A DNA stretch of 64,000 nucleotides from the NCBI RefSeq assembly GCF_001879105.1, contig NZ_MLCF01000002.1, positions 1 through 64,000 on the forward strand, read 5' to 3'. How positions within the stretch are numbered: position 1 is the first letter of the stretch; every line of letters starts with the position of its first letter. Shown here one piece after another: positions 1 through 7,916 of the stretch. Made by a program: the position numbers and the translations under genes. Under the pieces are notes generated by a model. That model did not search any database, was not told the DNA's origin, and saw only the letters and a list, made by a program, of their open reading frames with translations. Source of the DNA: Mangrovactinospora gilvigrisea. Lineage in GTDB: Bacteria > Actinomycetota > Actinomycetes > Streptomycetales > Streptomycetaceae.

Positions 1-7
1 ACCGCGC

Positions 8-136
8 ACGCCGCTACGCGGCGTAGCCGTGGCGCGCTAACGCGCGCCGGGATGCCGCCCCCTCCGGGGGCGACGCGTCTTCCTCCGGCGCTCCGCGCCT
101 ACGGAAGACGCGCCTGGCTGGCTACAAGCCGGCCAG
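8..136. repeat. Cluster of five adjacent inverted repeats (hairpins)
   Basis: Five stem-loops follow one another almost without spacer. Arms 8-14/18-24 overlap an alternative 13-19/21-27. Then come 31-37/42-48 (7 bp), 56-62/66-72 (7 bp), 74-83/103-112 (10 bp, with an inner 5-bp stem 87-91/95-99) and 114-123/127-136 (one G-T pair). Such density resembles replication ends, transfer origins or recombination sites of actinomycete replicons. The loops (TAC, TAAC, TCC) are not the GCA/GNA loops of archetypal Streptomyces telomeres, so its role is open. Confidence 0.7.
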
Positions 137-667
137 GATGGTCGCTAACTAGACGGTCACAGGCCAGCCTTGAGCAATGCTCAGGAAAACGAGCCGCCGG
201 TCCGCCTCCAAGACACTGGCCATGCAGCGGATCCCGGCATCGGCCGACGCTCCGCGCCGACCTCGAACCGAACTGCTCTCAGTAACACAATGCTCCGTTA
301 CCGGCGCCCGCGTAAGGCGAAAATTGGTTCAACCAGTGATCATGAAAACCTGGCGATGTGTCAACCCGAGAATCGGCCCCGCCCGCGTTTCCTCCCTCGC
401 CGGCACCCCGGCCCGCCGACCACCGCGAGCGGCAAGCCCACACCGCCGGCCATCCCACTACCCCTCCCCGCCCGAAACCGAGAAACGGACCACCCACCCA
501 CCACCCCGCGCACCACCGCGACGCAGAAACAACCAACCCCCTGACGCCGAACCGATCATCCAGCACAAGCCGGGCGGATCGCACACGCTCAGGAGCGTGC
601 ATCAACCCGCCCCGCCCAGCGTGACCCGGAAAACACCCACCACCACGACACCGCCCCACCCCCGACC
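137..667. other. Intergenic, no supportable gene
   Basis: Open frames exist on both strands, but they are proline/arginine-rich, overlap each other and have no start signals or recognisable motifs. A small palindrome (GAGC-AAT-GCTC) lies near 174-184. From about 380 to 670 the + strand is C/A-rich with low complexity. I see no gene here. Confidence 0.6.
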
Positions 668-790
668 ACTTCGGCCAGGCCCTATCCACCAACCCGCCAC
701 GCCACTACTTGAGGCGGTTGATGCACCGCTCGACGGTGGCGGCACCCCAATGCCGCGAGTCTGACGCCACCCCAACCACCAACCCTCACC
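668..790 (-). pseudogene. IS5-family transposase C-terminal scrap
   Basis: Read on the minus strand, this stretch encodes SRHWGAATVERCINRLK, then a stop, then WRG. This matches the C-terminal region of IS5-family (IS4/DDE superfamily) transposases, where a segment of the type RNxVERCxNRLKQWRG surrounds the last catalytic glutamate. The stop replaces the usual glutamine, and no upstream DDE segments remain in the neighbourhood. It is a dead fragment. It lies just upstream of the ABC-3C operon, consistent with past insertion-sequence activity. The call rests on one short motif. Confidence 0.5.
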
Positions 791-891
791 ACAGGCAGGG
801 GCCTCGCCCAGCGATTGGCCAGCCTTACGTAATCGTGTTTGATTAGTGTGCCGTTCTGGACAGAGCAACATCGGGATCGGAGACTGTGGAC

Positions 892-2076
892 ATGGCGTCC
901 TCCCCGCACGAGGCATCAGCATCGGCTCTGGGGTATCTCTTCCAGGCGCAGCTTGCCCTGCTTGAATTGCTGCGCGGGCGAGAGGAACGGCCAGACGGGT
1001 CGATCAGTCTGGAGCTCCACGACGATGTGGCGTGGGAGAAGGACGGGCAGCCTGTCGAACTCCTGCAGGTTAAGCACCATATCCGCAGTGTTCGCACGCT
1101 AGGTGACAAGGACGACGACGTGTGGAGGACCATCCAGTCGTGGATGGACACCCACACCCCCGGTGATGAGTACGGTCCGATGCTGACCCTGGTCACCACC
1201 CAAAATGCCCGGCCGGGCAGCGCCATGGCAGCACTCAAAGGTCCCGTCACCTCGCCGGCTGAGGCTCTGGCCCTGCTGAACGCGGCAGCACGGGAGTCAA
1301 CAAACAAGGACACGAGAGCCGCCCGACGGGCGTTTTTAGGGATTCCGGCGACCCAGCGGGCCGTCTTCGTGAAACGGATGAGAGTCATCGACGGTGCCTC
1401 GTCCATCGACGATCTCGACGAGCAGGTCCGGATCAAGCTCAGGGCCGCGCTCCCGGACGGGCACGCTGACTCGTTCATGCGGCAGCTTTGGGCTTGGTGG
1501 TACGAGCAGACCGTGGACATGCTGCAGAAGAGGCACACCAGTGTTTCTGTCACCCGGCTCATGCAGCGCATCAGCCGTATCCGGGACGACTACACCTCTG
1601 ACCGGCTACCTACGCTGGTCGAGCGTGAGGACTTCTCTGCGGAGGCTGAAACTGAGCTGGCGGACTCCTGTTTCGTCCATCAGTTGCGATGGGTCGGTGC
1701 CCATCGGCAGCTGAACAAGGCGATGGTGGACTACTACCGTGCCTACACCCAAACCGTGGCATGGATCGAGGACGACTTGGTCGATCTCGACGATCTGGCA
1801 CGGTTCGAGGGAAACCTGGCCGATGAATGGCAGCGGGAGTTCGACTGGATGCTGGACGAGCTGGGGGATGGTGCCACCGACCGGGAGCAGGAGCAGGCGG
1901 GCAAAGCTCTTCTTCGCAAGACCCTGGACCAGACACGCTATCGGATCCGTGAGGCATACGACGAAGCGTTCTTCTCCCGGGGCAAGCACCATGAGCTAGC
2001 CGACCGCGGCCGAGTCGGTTGGCATCCCGATTTCGAGGCGCGGGTAAAGAGCCTGATCAGAGCCGCACATGGCTAG
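892..2076 (+). CDS. ABC-3C system effector with REase-like N-terminal domain
   Basis: First gene of a three-gene operon. About residues 5-110 look like a PD-(D/E)xK/Cap4-type nuclease: acidic D44-D45 is followed by the QVK motif at 59-61 (LLQVKHH), and a strand LTLVTTQ follows. The remaining ~280 residues are helical and charged with conserved tryptophans, as in the C-terminal domains that tether ABC-3C effectors to their ATPase. Expected role: DNA-cleaving effector of an anti-invader system, released by the partner ATPase. ATG 892 is chosen because GGAG lies at 879-882; a GTG at 886 is possible. The stop overlaps the next gene by 8 bases. Codon 149 is TTA (1336-1338), a rare bldA-dependent codon in streptomycetes. 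Family assignment is by motif and operon context, not by search. Confidence 0.75.
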   Translation: MASSPHEASASALGYLFQAQLALLELLRGREERPDGSISLELHDDVAWEKDGQPVELLQVKHHIRSVRTLGDKDDDVWRTIQSWMDTHTPGDEYGPMLTLVTTQNARPGSAMAALKGPVTSPAEALALLNAAARESTNKDTRAARRAFLGIPATQRAVFVKRMRVIDGASSIDDLDEQVRIKLRAALPDGHADSFMRQLWAWWYEQTVDMLQKRHTSVSVTRLMQRISRIRDDYTSDRLPTLVEREDFSAEAETELADSCFVHQLRWVGAHRQLNKAMVDYYRAYTQTVAWIEDDLVDLDDLARFEGNLADEWQREFDWMLDELGDGATDREQEQAGKALLRKTLDQTRYRIREAYDEAFFSRGKHHELADRGRVGWHPDFEARVKSLIRAAHG

Positions 2077-2545
2077 TTGGACGCAGCGGCCCCAGGCCAG
2101 CGCCGCTTTCCTCAACCCAGCGCTCGTGGCTGTGGTCGAAGCCACCGCAGCACGGGACTTCGAACGCGAGTCCTCCGGCAGGCTCATGCCCTGGCCCATG
2201 GCTTTCCTGGTGGCTCCGATGGTTCTGCACAGACCCACACGACAGGCGCTACCCAGCTCGACACGGACTCACCTGCCGAACTGGATAGCCGACCATCCCG
2301 CACTCGTCGCCGGCATCGCCGCCCGTAGCGCCTCGCTGATCCCCGCCGTACGTGAAGGCCTGCGCTTCGGCCTTCGCCACCAGATGCTCGCCGTGGAGCA
2401 GGGCCACCTCAAAGGTACCGTGGCGAACTCCCGGAGCAGTGGCGAGCTGGCGCAGTTGATCAAGGCGGCTTCTCTCATTGGCCGTTGGACTGCACGCTCC
2501 GACAACCCTTCCACCGTATTTTCGCTGTTGGGCGTGAGACCCTAA
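2069..2545 (+). CDS. ABC-3C system middle component
   Basis: 158-aa protein between the nuclease-like effector and the DUF3732 ATPase, the position and size typical of ABC-3C middle components. The N-terminal SAAFLNPALVAVVEATAA resembles the start of the MC3/DUF6521-like middle-component family. The rest is alpha-helical with a conserved-looking PMAFLVAPMVLH segment. No catalytic motif or membrane segment is visible. Its expected role is an adaptor linking effector and ATPase. It starts with ATG inside the end of the upstream gene (8-base overlap) and ends 4 bases before the next start, so the three proteins are probably translationally coupled. The exact MC subfamily is an inference. Confidence 0.7.
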   Translation: MASWTQRPQASAAFLNPALVAVVEATAARDFERESSGRLMPWPMAFLVAPMVLHRPTRQALPSSTRTHLPNWIADHPALVAGIAARSASLIPAVREGLRFGLRHQMLAVEQGHLKGTVANSRSSGELAQLIKAASLIGRWTARSDNPSTVFSLLGVRP

Positions 2546-2549
2546 GCGG

Positions 2550-4520
2550 GTGCAGATCCGGTCGGTCATCCTCTACAGCAAGAGCGGCGAGAAGCGCGTC
2601 CTGGACTTCCGGCTTGGCGAGCTCAACATCGTCACTGGAACTTCGCAGACGGGCAAGAGTGCGCTGCTCGACATCGTCGATTTCTGCCTCGGCAGAGACG
2701 AAGCGACGCTCCCGATCAGCCCGATCTTTAACACAGTCGCCTGGTATGCCGTCATCTTGCAGCTGCCCGGCACCCGCATTCTCGCGGCGCGTCCCGCTCC
2801 CGCGCCCGGCGCGCGGTCTGTCTCCACCGCTATGCTCGAGGTCGGGGCAGACCTCGGTATCCCCGGATTGTCCGATATGCGCACCAACATCGACTCGACA
2901 CAGCTACGCCAGCAGCTCGGCCGTCGGATCGGCATCGGTGATGCACGCAGTGAGCCGCCCGCTGGAAGCCTGGCATCCCCGCTCAGCGCCAACCTCGGTC
3001 ATGCCGTCCTGCTCTGCCTTCAAAACCAGGACGAAGTTGCCTCCAAGCGCGTCCTGTTCCACAGACAAAACGAGCGCGGCATCCTTGAAAGCCTCAAGGC
3101 CACTCTCCCCTACTTCCTTGGCGCGGTCCCTGAGGACCAGGCATCTCTTCAACAGCAGCTCACCCAAGCCAAAAGAGCCCTGCGCAGAGCCGAGAACGAT
3201 CTCAAAGCCCTGCAAGAGACCGCCGAAGGGTCGGACTCCCGCCTGCAGTCCCTTCTCAGCGAAGCCCGCGTCCACGGGTTGATCACGGAGGACGGCATTG
3301 ACACCTCCAACAGGACCGCGGTCATCGAGGCTCTCCAGCAGGCCTCCTCCTTCCAACCCACCAGACCTGACGGTGACGAGGAGCAACGCCGCCAGGAGCT
3401 GATCCTCAGCCAGGAAGCAACTACCCTGCGCCGGCAACTGCGCTCTCTCTCGGAAGAGCGCCAGCTCCTCAGCGACCTGGAGGCCCAGGCCACCGGCTAC
3501 AGAGGCGCTGTCACCCGCGGCATCTCCCGCTTGTCAGCGCTCAGCCTCGTACCCGACACCGCGTCGCCCCATAACAGCTGCCCCCTGTGCGGGAACGAGT
3601 TGGCCGAGCCCGATCCGACGGTCGCCGCCATGCACAGCACCCTCACCGATCTTCAAGGCCAGCTCGACAGTGTGCAGGCGGTACAACCACGCCGCGAGCA
3701 GGCTCTCCGCGACGTCGAGGAACGCGCCGCAGAGCTGCGCGAACAACTCCGCGGAATCGAAGGAGCCCTCAGTGTCATCGCTGAGGAACGTACCCGGGAG
3801 GCAGGACTGCTGGGGCAGGCGGAAGCCCAGGCCTTCACTCGCGGTCGAATCAGCGCTTACCTGGGCCAGATCAGCACCACGGCCGACAGCAGTGCCGTTC
3901 AACACCTCGAATCTGATATCGCCGTCTACCGGCAGCTCGTCCGCGACCACGAAGAACAACTCGACGCCGAAGCCATCGAGGAAAAGCTAACCCACAGTAT
4001 CGGCTATCTCAGCGGCAAGATGACCGATCACGCCCGCGCCCTCAAACTCGAGCATGGGGACGGCCTGGTCCGCCTGAACCCAAAAAAGCTCACCGTCGTC
4101 ACCGACACTCCAGCCGGGATCACCGAACTCCTGCGCATCGGCAGCGCGAAGAACCACGTCGGCTACCACCTTGCCGCGCACCTGGCCCTCCATCAGTACT
4201 TCGCCGCGAACCATCGCCCCGTCCCGCGCTTCCTCATGCTCGACCAGCCGACCCAGCCCTACTACCCCTCCGACATGGCGAAGCGAGGCGGTCGCCTCGA
4301 AGACCTGGCCGACGACGAGGACCGCGTGGCCGTGACCCGCCTCTTCCGGCTCATGCATCAAGTCGTCGCCGAGCTCTCCCCCGAGTTCCAGATGATCGTC
4401 AGCGACCACGCTGACCTCCCCCACGACTGGTACCAAGCAGCCGTTCGCTACAACTGGCGCAACGGAGAAAAACTCATCCCCACCAGCTGGCTTCCCGAGG
4501 AGGACAACAACACTCCATAG
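2550..4520 (+). CDS. ABC-3C system ATPase (DUF3732, Rad50/SMC-like)
   Basis: 656-aa ABC-type ATPase. Walker A GTSQTGKS lies at residues 30-37. A long charged coiled coil (about 195-480) is interrupted by a Rad50-type zinc hook, CPLCG, at 344-348. Walker B is FLMLDQPTQ around D565, with glutamine where most ABC ATPases have glutamate; this LDQPxQ signature is characteristic of DUF3732 proteins. A C-terminal QMIVSDHADL resembles the switch-histidine strand. Such proteins are the ATP-driven sensor or scaffold of three-component ABC conflict systems and probably dimerise through the hook on DNA. It starts with GTG, 4 bases after the middle component stop. It is full length and the last gene of the operon. 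Confidence 0.85.
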   Translation: MQIRSVILYSKSGEKRVLDFRLGELNIVTGTSQTGKSALLDIVDFCLGRDEATLPISPIFNTVAWYAVILQLPGTRILAARPAPAPGARSVSTAMLEVGADLGIPGLSDMRTNIDSTQLRQQLGRRIGIGDARSEPPAGSLASPLSANLGHAVLLCLQNQDEVASKRVLFHRQNERGILESLKATLPYFLGAVPEDQASLQQQLTQAKRALRRAENDLKALQETAEGSDSRLQSLLSEARVHGLITEDGIDTSNRTAVIEALQQASSFQPTRPDGDEEQRRQELILSQEATTLRRQLRSLSEERQLLSDLEAQATGYRGAVTRGISRLSALSLVPDTASPHNSCPLCGNELAEPDPTVAAMHSTLTDLQGQLDSVQAVQPRREQALRDVEERAAELREQLRGIEGALSVIAEERTREAGLLGQAEAQAFTRGRISAYLGQISTTADSSAVQHLESDIAVYRQLVRDHEEQLDAEAIEEKLTHSIGYLSGKMTDHARALKLEHGDGLVRLNPKKLTVVTDTPAGITELLRIGSAKNHVGYHLAAHLALHQYFAANHRPVPRFLMLDQPTQPYYPSDMAKRGGRLEDLADDEDRVAVTRLFRLMHQVVAELSPEFQMIVSDHADLPHDWYQAAVRYNWRNGEKLIPTSWLPEEDNNTP

Positions 4521-4709
4521 GCCAGCACCTACTAATGGCCAGCGAAACTGCGCACCAGCACCAAGCTGCACCACTGGCCGAACTACCCGAGCAATGTCCT
4601 GGCAGGGCTGCCCCTAACTGCGCAGGATAACTGACTCAACAACGCGCTCTACAGGGCCGATCAGCCTGAACAGTCACAGCTCATAGACATACCGCCTGCT
4701 CGGATCTAC

Positions 4710-4924
4710 TGAGCGCCGACACGAGGGCCCTCGGCGCCTTCGACAAGTGCCTGGCCGCGCTGCGGCAGTACACCGCCCGCTTCGGCCACTCCCGAGTACC
4801 TCTCCAACATGTCGAAGGCGGCCATCAGCTGGTGGTCTGGGTCTCCAACGTCAAAGTCCTCGACGCGAAGCTGACCGACGGTCAGCGCGCCGCGCTCGCC
4901 AAGGCCGAGCTGGAGTTGCCGTGA
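4710..4924 (+). pseudogene. C-terminal remnant of HA-domain helicase
   Basis: The + strand reads RALGAFDKCLAALRQYTAR, later LVVWVSNVK, and ends KLTDGQRAALAKAELELP and TGA. This is the last helicase-associated domain of the complete helicase at 38632-41400 (ALSAFERGLAALRQYTAR ... KLTDDQRAALAEAG). Only about 70 codons survive, without motor domains or start site. The frame is still open, so the truncation may be fairly recent. Its end overlaps, antisense, the 3' end of the neighbouring phosphotransferase gene, marking a recombination junction near 4925. Confidence 0.8.
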
Positions 4925-5655
4925 GCCATCGATGGGATCGAGGGCTCGGTCTGCCCGGGAGACACCTCGTCGAGCCCGGCGAGGTAGCGGGCACGCTGCG
5001 CGGCGCCGGCGGTGTAGCCCTTGGCGCCGCCCTTGAACGCGATGACCTCCAGGGCCGGCACGACGTCGTAGCCCAGCGGCGCGAGCCCGTGGTGCTGCCA
5101 GTCGATGACGCCCGCCGGGAACGTGTTGGGCAGTCCGTAGTCGAAGTGCGCCCACACCAGCGGCACGTCCTCAAGCCGCCGCAGCGCGCGGCCCGTCAGG
5201 TCCCGCACGCGCGGGGTCTTAAGGTCGGGGTTTTCCGTGAACACGTGGCCGGTGAACCCGGCCGTGTCGAACCACGCGCGCAGTGCGTCGGGCGGCGCCG
5301 CCTGCGGATGGGCGGCCTGGGCCGCAAGGAGCCGACCCGCGACCGCCACCGCCTCCTCGACCACCGCCCCGGGAAGTTGCTCCTTGCGGCCGCCGGTCGC
5401 GGCCAGCGCCGCGTCGTGCAACGAGGCGGCGCCCAGCGACTCCTCCACGAAGTACGCCCGCCCCTCACCGTCGATTCCGGCGTCGGCGACGTGCGGCACC
5501 GGGTAGCCGAGCTGCTCAAGACGCTGCTGGAAGTCGGCCTCCACGCGCAGCTCGGCGCCGCCGGTGCGCTTGAACCGGCGCCCGTCGGGCGAGCGCCACA
5601 CCGCGCCGCCGACAGCAGCGGTCCGGTCCTTCACAAACTCCCAGGGCTCCTCCAC
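4882..5655 (-). CDS. Phosphotransferase (APH fold), 3' end at a junction
   Basis: 257-aa protein kinase-like phosphotransferase. The N-terminal lobe has VWRSPDGRRFKR followed by AELRVEADFQ. The catalytic loop is WAHFDYGLPN (HxDxxxxN) and the metal-binding strand is GVIDWQHHGLAPLGYDV. Family members phosphorylate small molecules (aminoglycosides, sugars, amino acids); the substrate is unknown. GTG 5655 is preferred because GGAGGGG lies 6 bases upstream; a GTG at 5679 is in frame. The last ~14 codons run antisense through a helicase remnant, so the natural C-terminus has probably been replaced. It lies 66 bases downstream of another APH gene on the same strand, probably cotranscribed. Confidence 0.7.
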   Translation of the reverse strand: MEEPWEFVKDRTAAVGGAVWRSPDGRRFKRTGGAELRVEADFQQRLEQLGYPVPHVADAGIDGEGRAYFVEESLGAASLHDAALAATGGRKEQLPGAVVEEAVAVAGRLLAAQAAHPQAAPPDALRAWFDTAGFTGHVFTENPDLKTPRVRDLTGRALRRLEDVPLVWAHFDYGLPNTFPAGVIDWQHHGLAPLGYDVVPALEVIAFKGGAKGYTAGAAQRARYLAGLDEVSPGQTEPSIPSMAHGNSSSALASAAR

Positions 5656-5721
5656 GAGAGTCCCCTCCGTTCCTGACACACGATGATTCGGGCGCGTACC
5701 GTGCGGGGCCCCGACCCGGCT

Positions 5722-6714
5722 CTAGGAAACGACGCGCCGTGCGGCGGCCAGGTGGGGCCGGACGCTGTCGATGAACGCGACCCCCTCGAACCACACCCGG
5801 TTGCGCCTGCCGTACTCCCAGATCACCAGCCAGTCGGCCAGCGCATACAGCTCGAGCCGCTCGGCCGCACCGGCACGCAGCCCGCCTCGAGCGCCGACGT
5901 ACTCGCTCAGGAACGCCCGACGTTCTTCCTCGGTCTCCACAATGCGAAGCATCCGGACCAGGTCCTCGTCCGGATCGGCGATATAGGCCTCGAACAGGTC
6001 GAACACGCCCGACGGCTCCCAGGAGTCGCCGTTCTTGGTGAAGTTGAGGTTGCCGGGCTTGAAGTCGTGGTGGACCAGCACCGGCCGGAAGGGTTCGCGC
6101 AGCGCCGCACGGTTTTGCTCCAGGACGCCGTCGATGAACCGCTCGTCCTCCACCGTCAGCGCGCCCACGGCGCGGCACTGGCCGCGGACCGCCTCCAGAC
6201 GCGCCAGCCACCACGCCTCGGGGTCCTTCACCGGCACAAAGTCATCGATCGTGTCGTCGTAGGCGCCGGGCGTCGCCCAGCCCGCCTCGTGCAGCATTGC
6301 CAGCGCCCTCCCGCAGGAACCAGCCAGCCCCACACGCTGCTTCTCGCCTGCGGCCGACCACAGATCCTGGCCGGACCTGCCGGGCAGCATCGGCATGACC
6401 GCGTAGCTCCAGCCGAACACCGCGGTGTCCTCGCTGACCCGGTAGGGCCACGGCGCCGGCAGCGACGAGCGCTCATGGATCAGGGACGCGACCCGCCGCT
6501 CCTTGGCCAGTTGCGCCGGGCCGTGGGGACGGCCGCGCAGCACAAACCGGCCCCGGGTGGTTTCCAGCATCAGGTTCTGACCGAACAGGCCGCCCGCAAG
6601 GGGGCACGCGTCGGTGACCCGGCCGAGATCGAACCGCTCGGCAACCGCCTGCAGTTGCGCGGGCTCGATCACACCGAGCCGCTCGGAGTACTTCACCGAT
6701 TCCAAAGGACTCAC
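5722..6714 (-). CDS. Aminoglycoside phosphotransferase family protein
   Basis: 330-aa APH-fold kinase. The glycine-rich region is LAGGLFGQNLMLE, the probable ATP lysine region is replaced by RFVLRGRP, the catalytic loop is LVHHDFKPGNLNF (HxDxxxxN), and the metal site is GVFDLFEAY, where DLF stands in for DFG. Length is typical for APH-type small-molecule kinases and all catalytic-loop residues are present; the substrate cannot be read. The GTG start has no clear ribosome binding site, so the true start may be a little downstream. It is part of a same-strand run with the alpha/beta hydrolase upstream and a second phosphotransferase downstream. Resistance-like or metabolic roles are both possible. 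Confidence 0.75.
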   Translation of the reverse strand: MSPLESVKYSERLGVIEPAQLQAVAERFDLGRVTDACPLAGGLFGQNLMLETTRGRFVLRGRPHGPAQLAKERRVASLIHERSSLPAPWPYRVSEDTAVFGWSYAVMPMLPGRSGQDLWSAAGEKQRVGLAGSCGRALAMLHEAGWATPGAYDDTIDDFVPVKDPEAWWLARLEAVRGQCRAVGALTVEDERFIDGVLEQNRAALREPFRPVLVHHDFKPGNLNFTKNGDSWEPSGVFDLFEAYIADPDEDLVRMLRIVETEEERRAFLSEYVGARGGLRAGAAERLELYALADWLVIWEYGRRNRVWFEGVAFIDSVRPHLAAARRVVS

Positions 6715-6847
6715 CCGCGGAGGCTAGATTCCGACGTCCGCGAACGCGAACCGGTTTTCCGCATCACCACCAGTACGGGGCACGGCCATGCCGTCTGCCG
6801 GTGCCGGTCTTGCGACGGCATCTGCACGGCCGCCGACAACTGCGGCC

Positions 6848-7714
6848 CTATTCGGTGACCGCCGTGTGGACGAAGCGGCGCAGATGGCCGCGCACGGTCT
6901 CGGGCTGCTCCAGCCAGGGCTCATGCCCGGCGTCCTCGATCCGGGTCAGCGGCACCCGCCAGCGGGCCGCGAGCTCCTCCAGGCAGGCGATCGGCCGCGG
7001 GTCGCAGACACCGCTGAGGATCTCGGTCTTGGCCGGCAGACAGGCGCGGATCTCGTCGAGGTGATCGTCCAGCAGGTCGGCGTGGCCTTCTTTGCCGAGT
7101 TCGGCGTTCATGGGCCGGTTGGCGCGGCGCGTCGCGGCGCTCTGGGCGGCCCATTCCCAGCCGCGTTCGAGGTCGGCGTGGTCGGTGAACCATGACAGCG
7201 TGAGGAGCTCGGTCTCCTGCTCCTCGGTGCGTTCCGGCAGCTTTTGCAGGGTGCGGAGGCGCTCCTGCTGGACCGCGGTCATGCGGCGGTCGCGCTCGGC
7301 CTGGTAGCCGGCGCGCCAGTCGCCGACGTTCGGGCCGCACAGCAGCAGCAGCGCGGCGACCCGGTCGGGGTGGGCCAGCACGAAGCGGCTGGCCAGACTG
7401 GCGCCATAGGAGTGGCCGATCAGCACGGCCCGCTCGGCGCCCCACTGGTCCAGCAGCTCGACCAGGTCGGCGATGTGCAGGGCGAAGGTGTGCCGGCCCT
7501 CCCAGGGAGAGCCCCCGGTGCCCCTTTGGTCGTAGCGGTAGACCGGCGCCAGGCCTTCCACGAGCGGGGCGACGTCGCGCAGCCCGTCCGCCAAGCCCGG
7601 GCCGCCGTGCAGCAGCACCACCGGCGGTGCCTCGACGGTCCCCTCCAGCCGGGTCCAGGAAATCGTCGCCCCGTCGGTCATCGGAGCGCGGCCGGATGTC
7701 GTCGTCGAAGTCAC
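6848..7714 (-). CDS. Alpha/beta hydrolase, prolyl aminopeptidase-like
   Basis: 288-aa serine hydrolase. It has the oxyanion motif HGGPG at residues 36-40, the strand YRYDQRGTGGS at 59-69 typical of proline iminopeptidases (S33 family), nucleophile S102 in GHSYGAS, and a catalytic histidine in DAGHEPW near residue 266. The acid is probably the aspartate in GVCDPRPIA. It probably acts in the cytoplasm on N-terminal proline peptides or a related ester or amide; S33-like hydrolases often act on other substrates. GTG 7714 is used; an ATG lies 33 bases downstream. It sits between APH genes on the same strand. Confidence 0.8.
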   Translation of the reverse strand: MTSTTTSGRAPMTDGATISWTRLEGTVEAPPVVLLHGGPGLADGLRDVAPLVEGLAPVYRYDQRGTGGSPWEGRHTFALHIADLVELLDQWGAERAVLIGHSYGASLASRFVLAHPDRVAALLLLCGPNVGDWRAGYQAERDRRMTAVQQERLRTLQKLPERTEEQETELLTLSWFTDHADLERGWEWAAQSAATRRANRPMNAELGKEGHADLLDDHLDEIRACLPAKTEILSGVCDPRPIACLEELAARWRVPLTRIEDAGHEPWLEQPETVRGHLRRFVHTAVTE

Positions 7715-7916
7715 CGCCGGAACCTACCCGGCCATCTGACGAGCCGCCACGCCCTTTCCACCCGGCCCGAGGTAGATGGCCATGGCCCCATGGGGATCCC
7801 GAACATCGAGGAGGTCCAGAACCACGGCCGGATCGTGCATCGGCGATCACCCGGCGCCGACCCCAGAGGCAGTAGTCACCCGCAGTTCAAGCGGCTTCTC
7901 CCCCACGGCCGGACGC

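Noticed and set aside
8-136. Calling the hairpin cluster a Streptomyces telomere
   Set aside because: Hairpin density fits, but the loops are not the typical GCA/GNA type, no terminal protein genes are near, and the window edge need not be a replicon end. Kept only as a repeat cluster.
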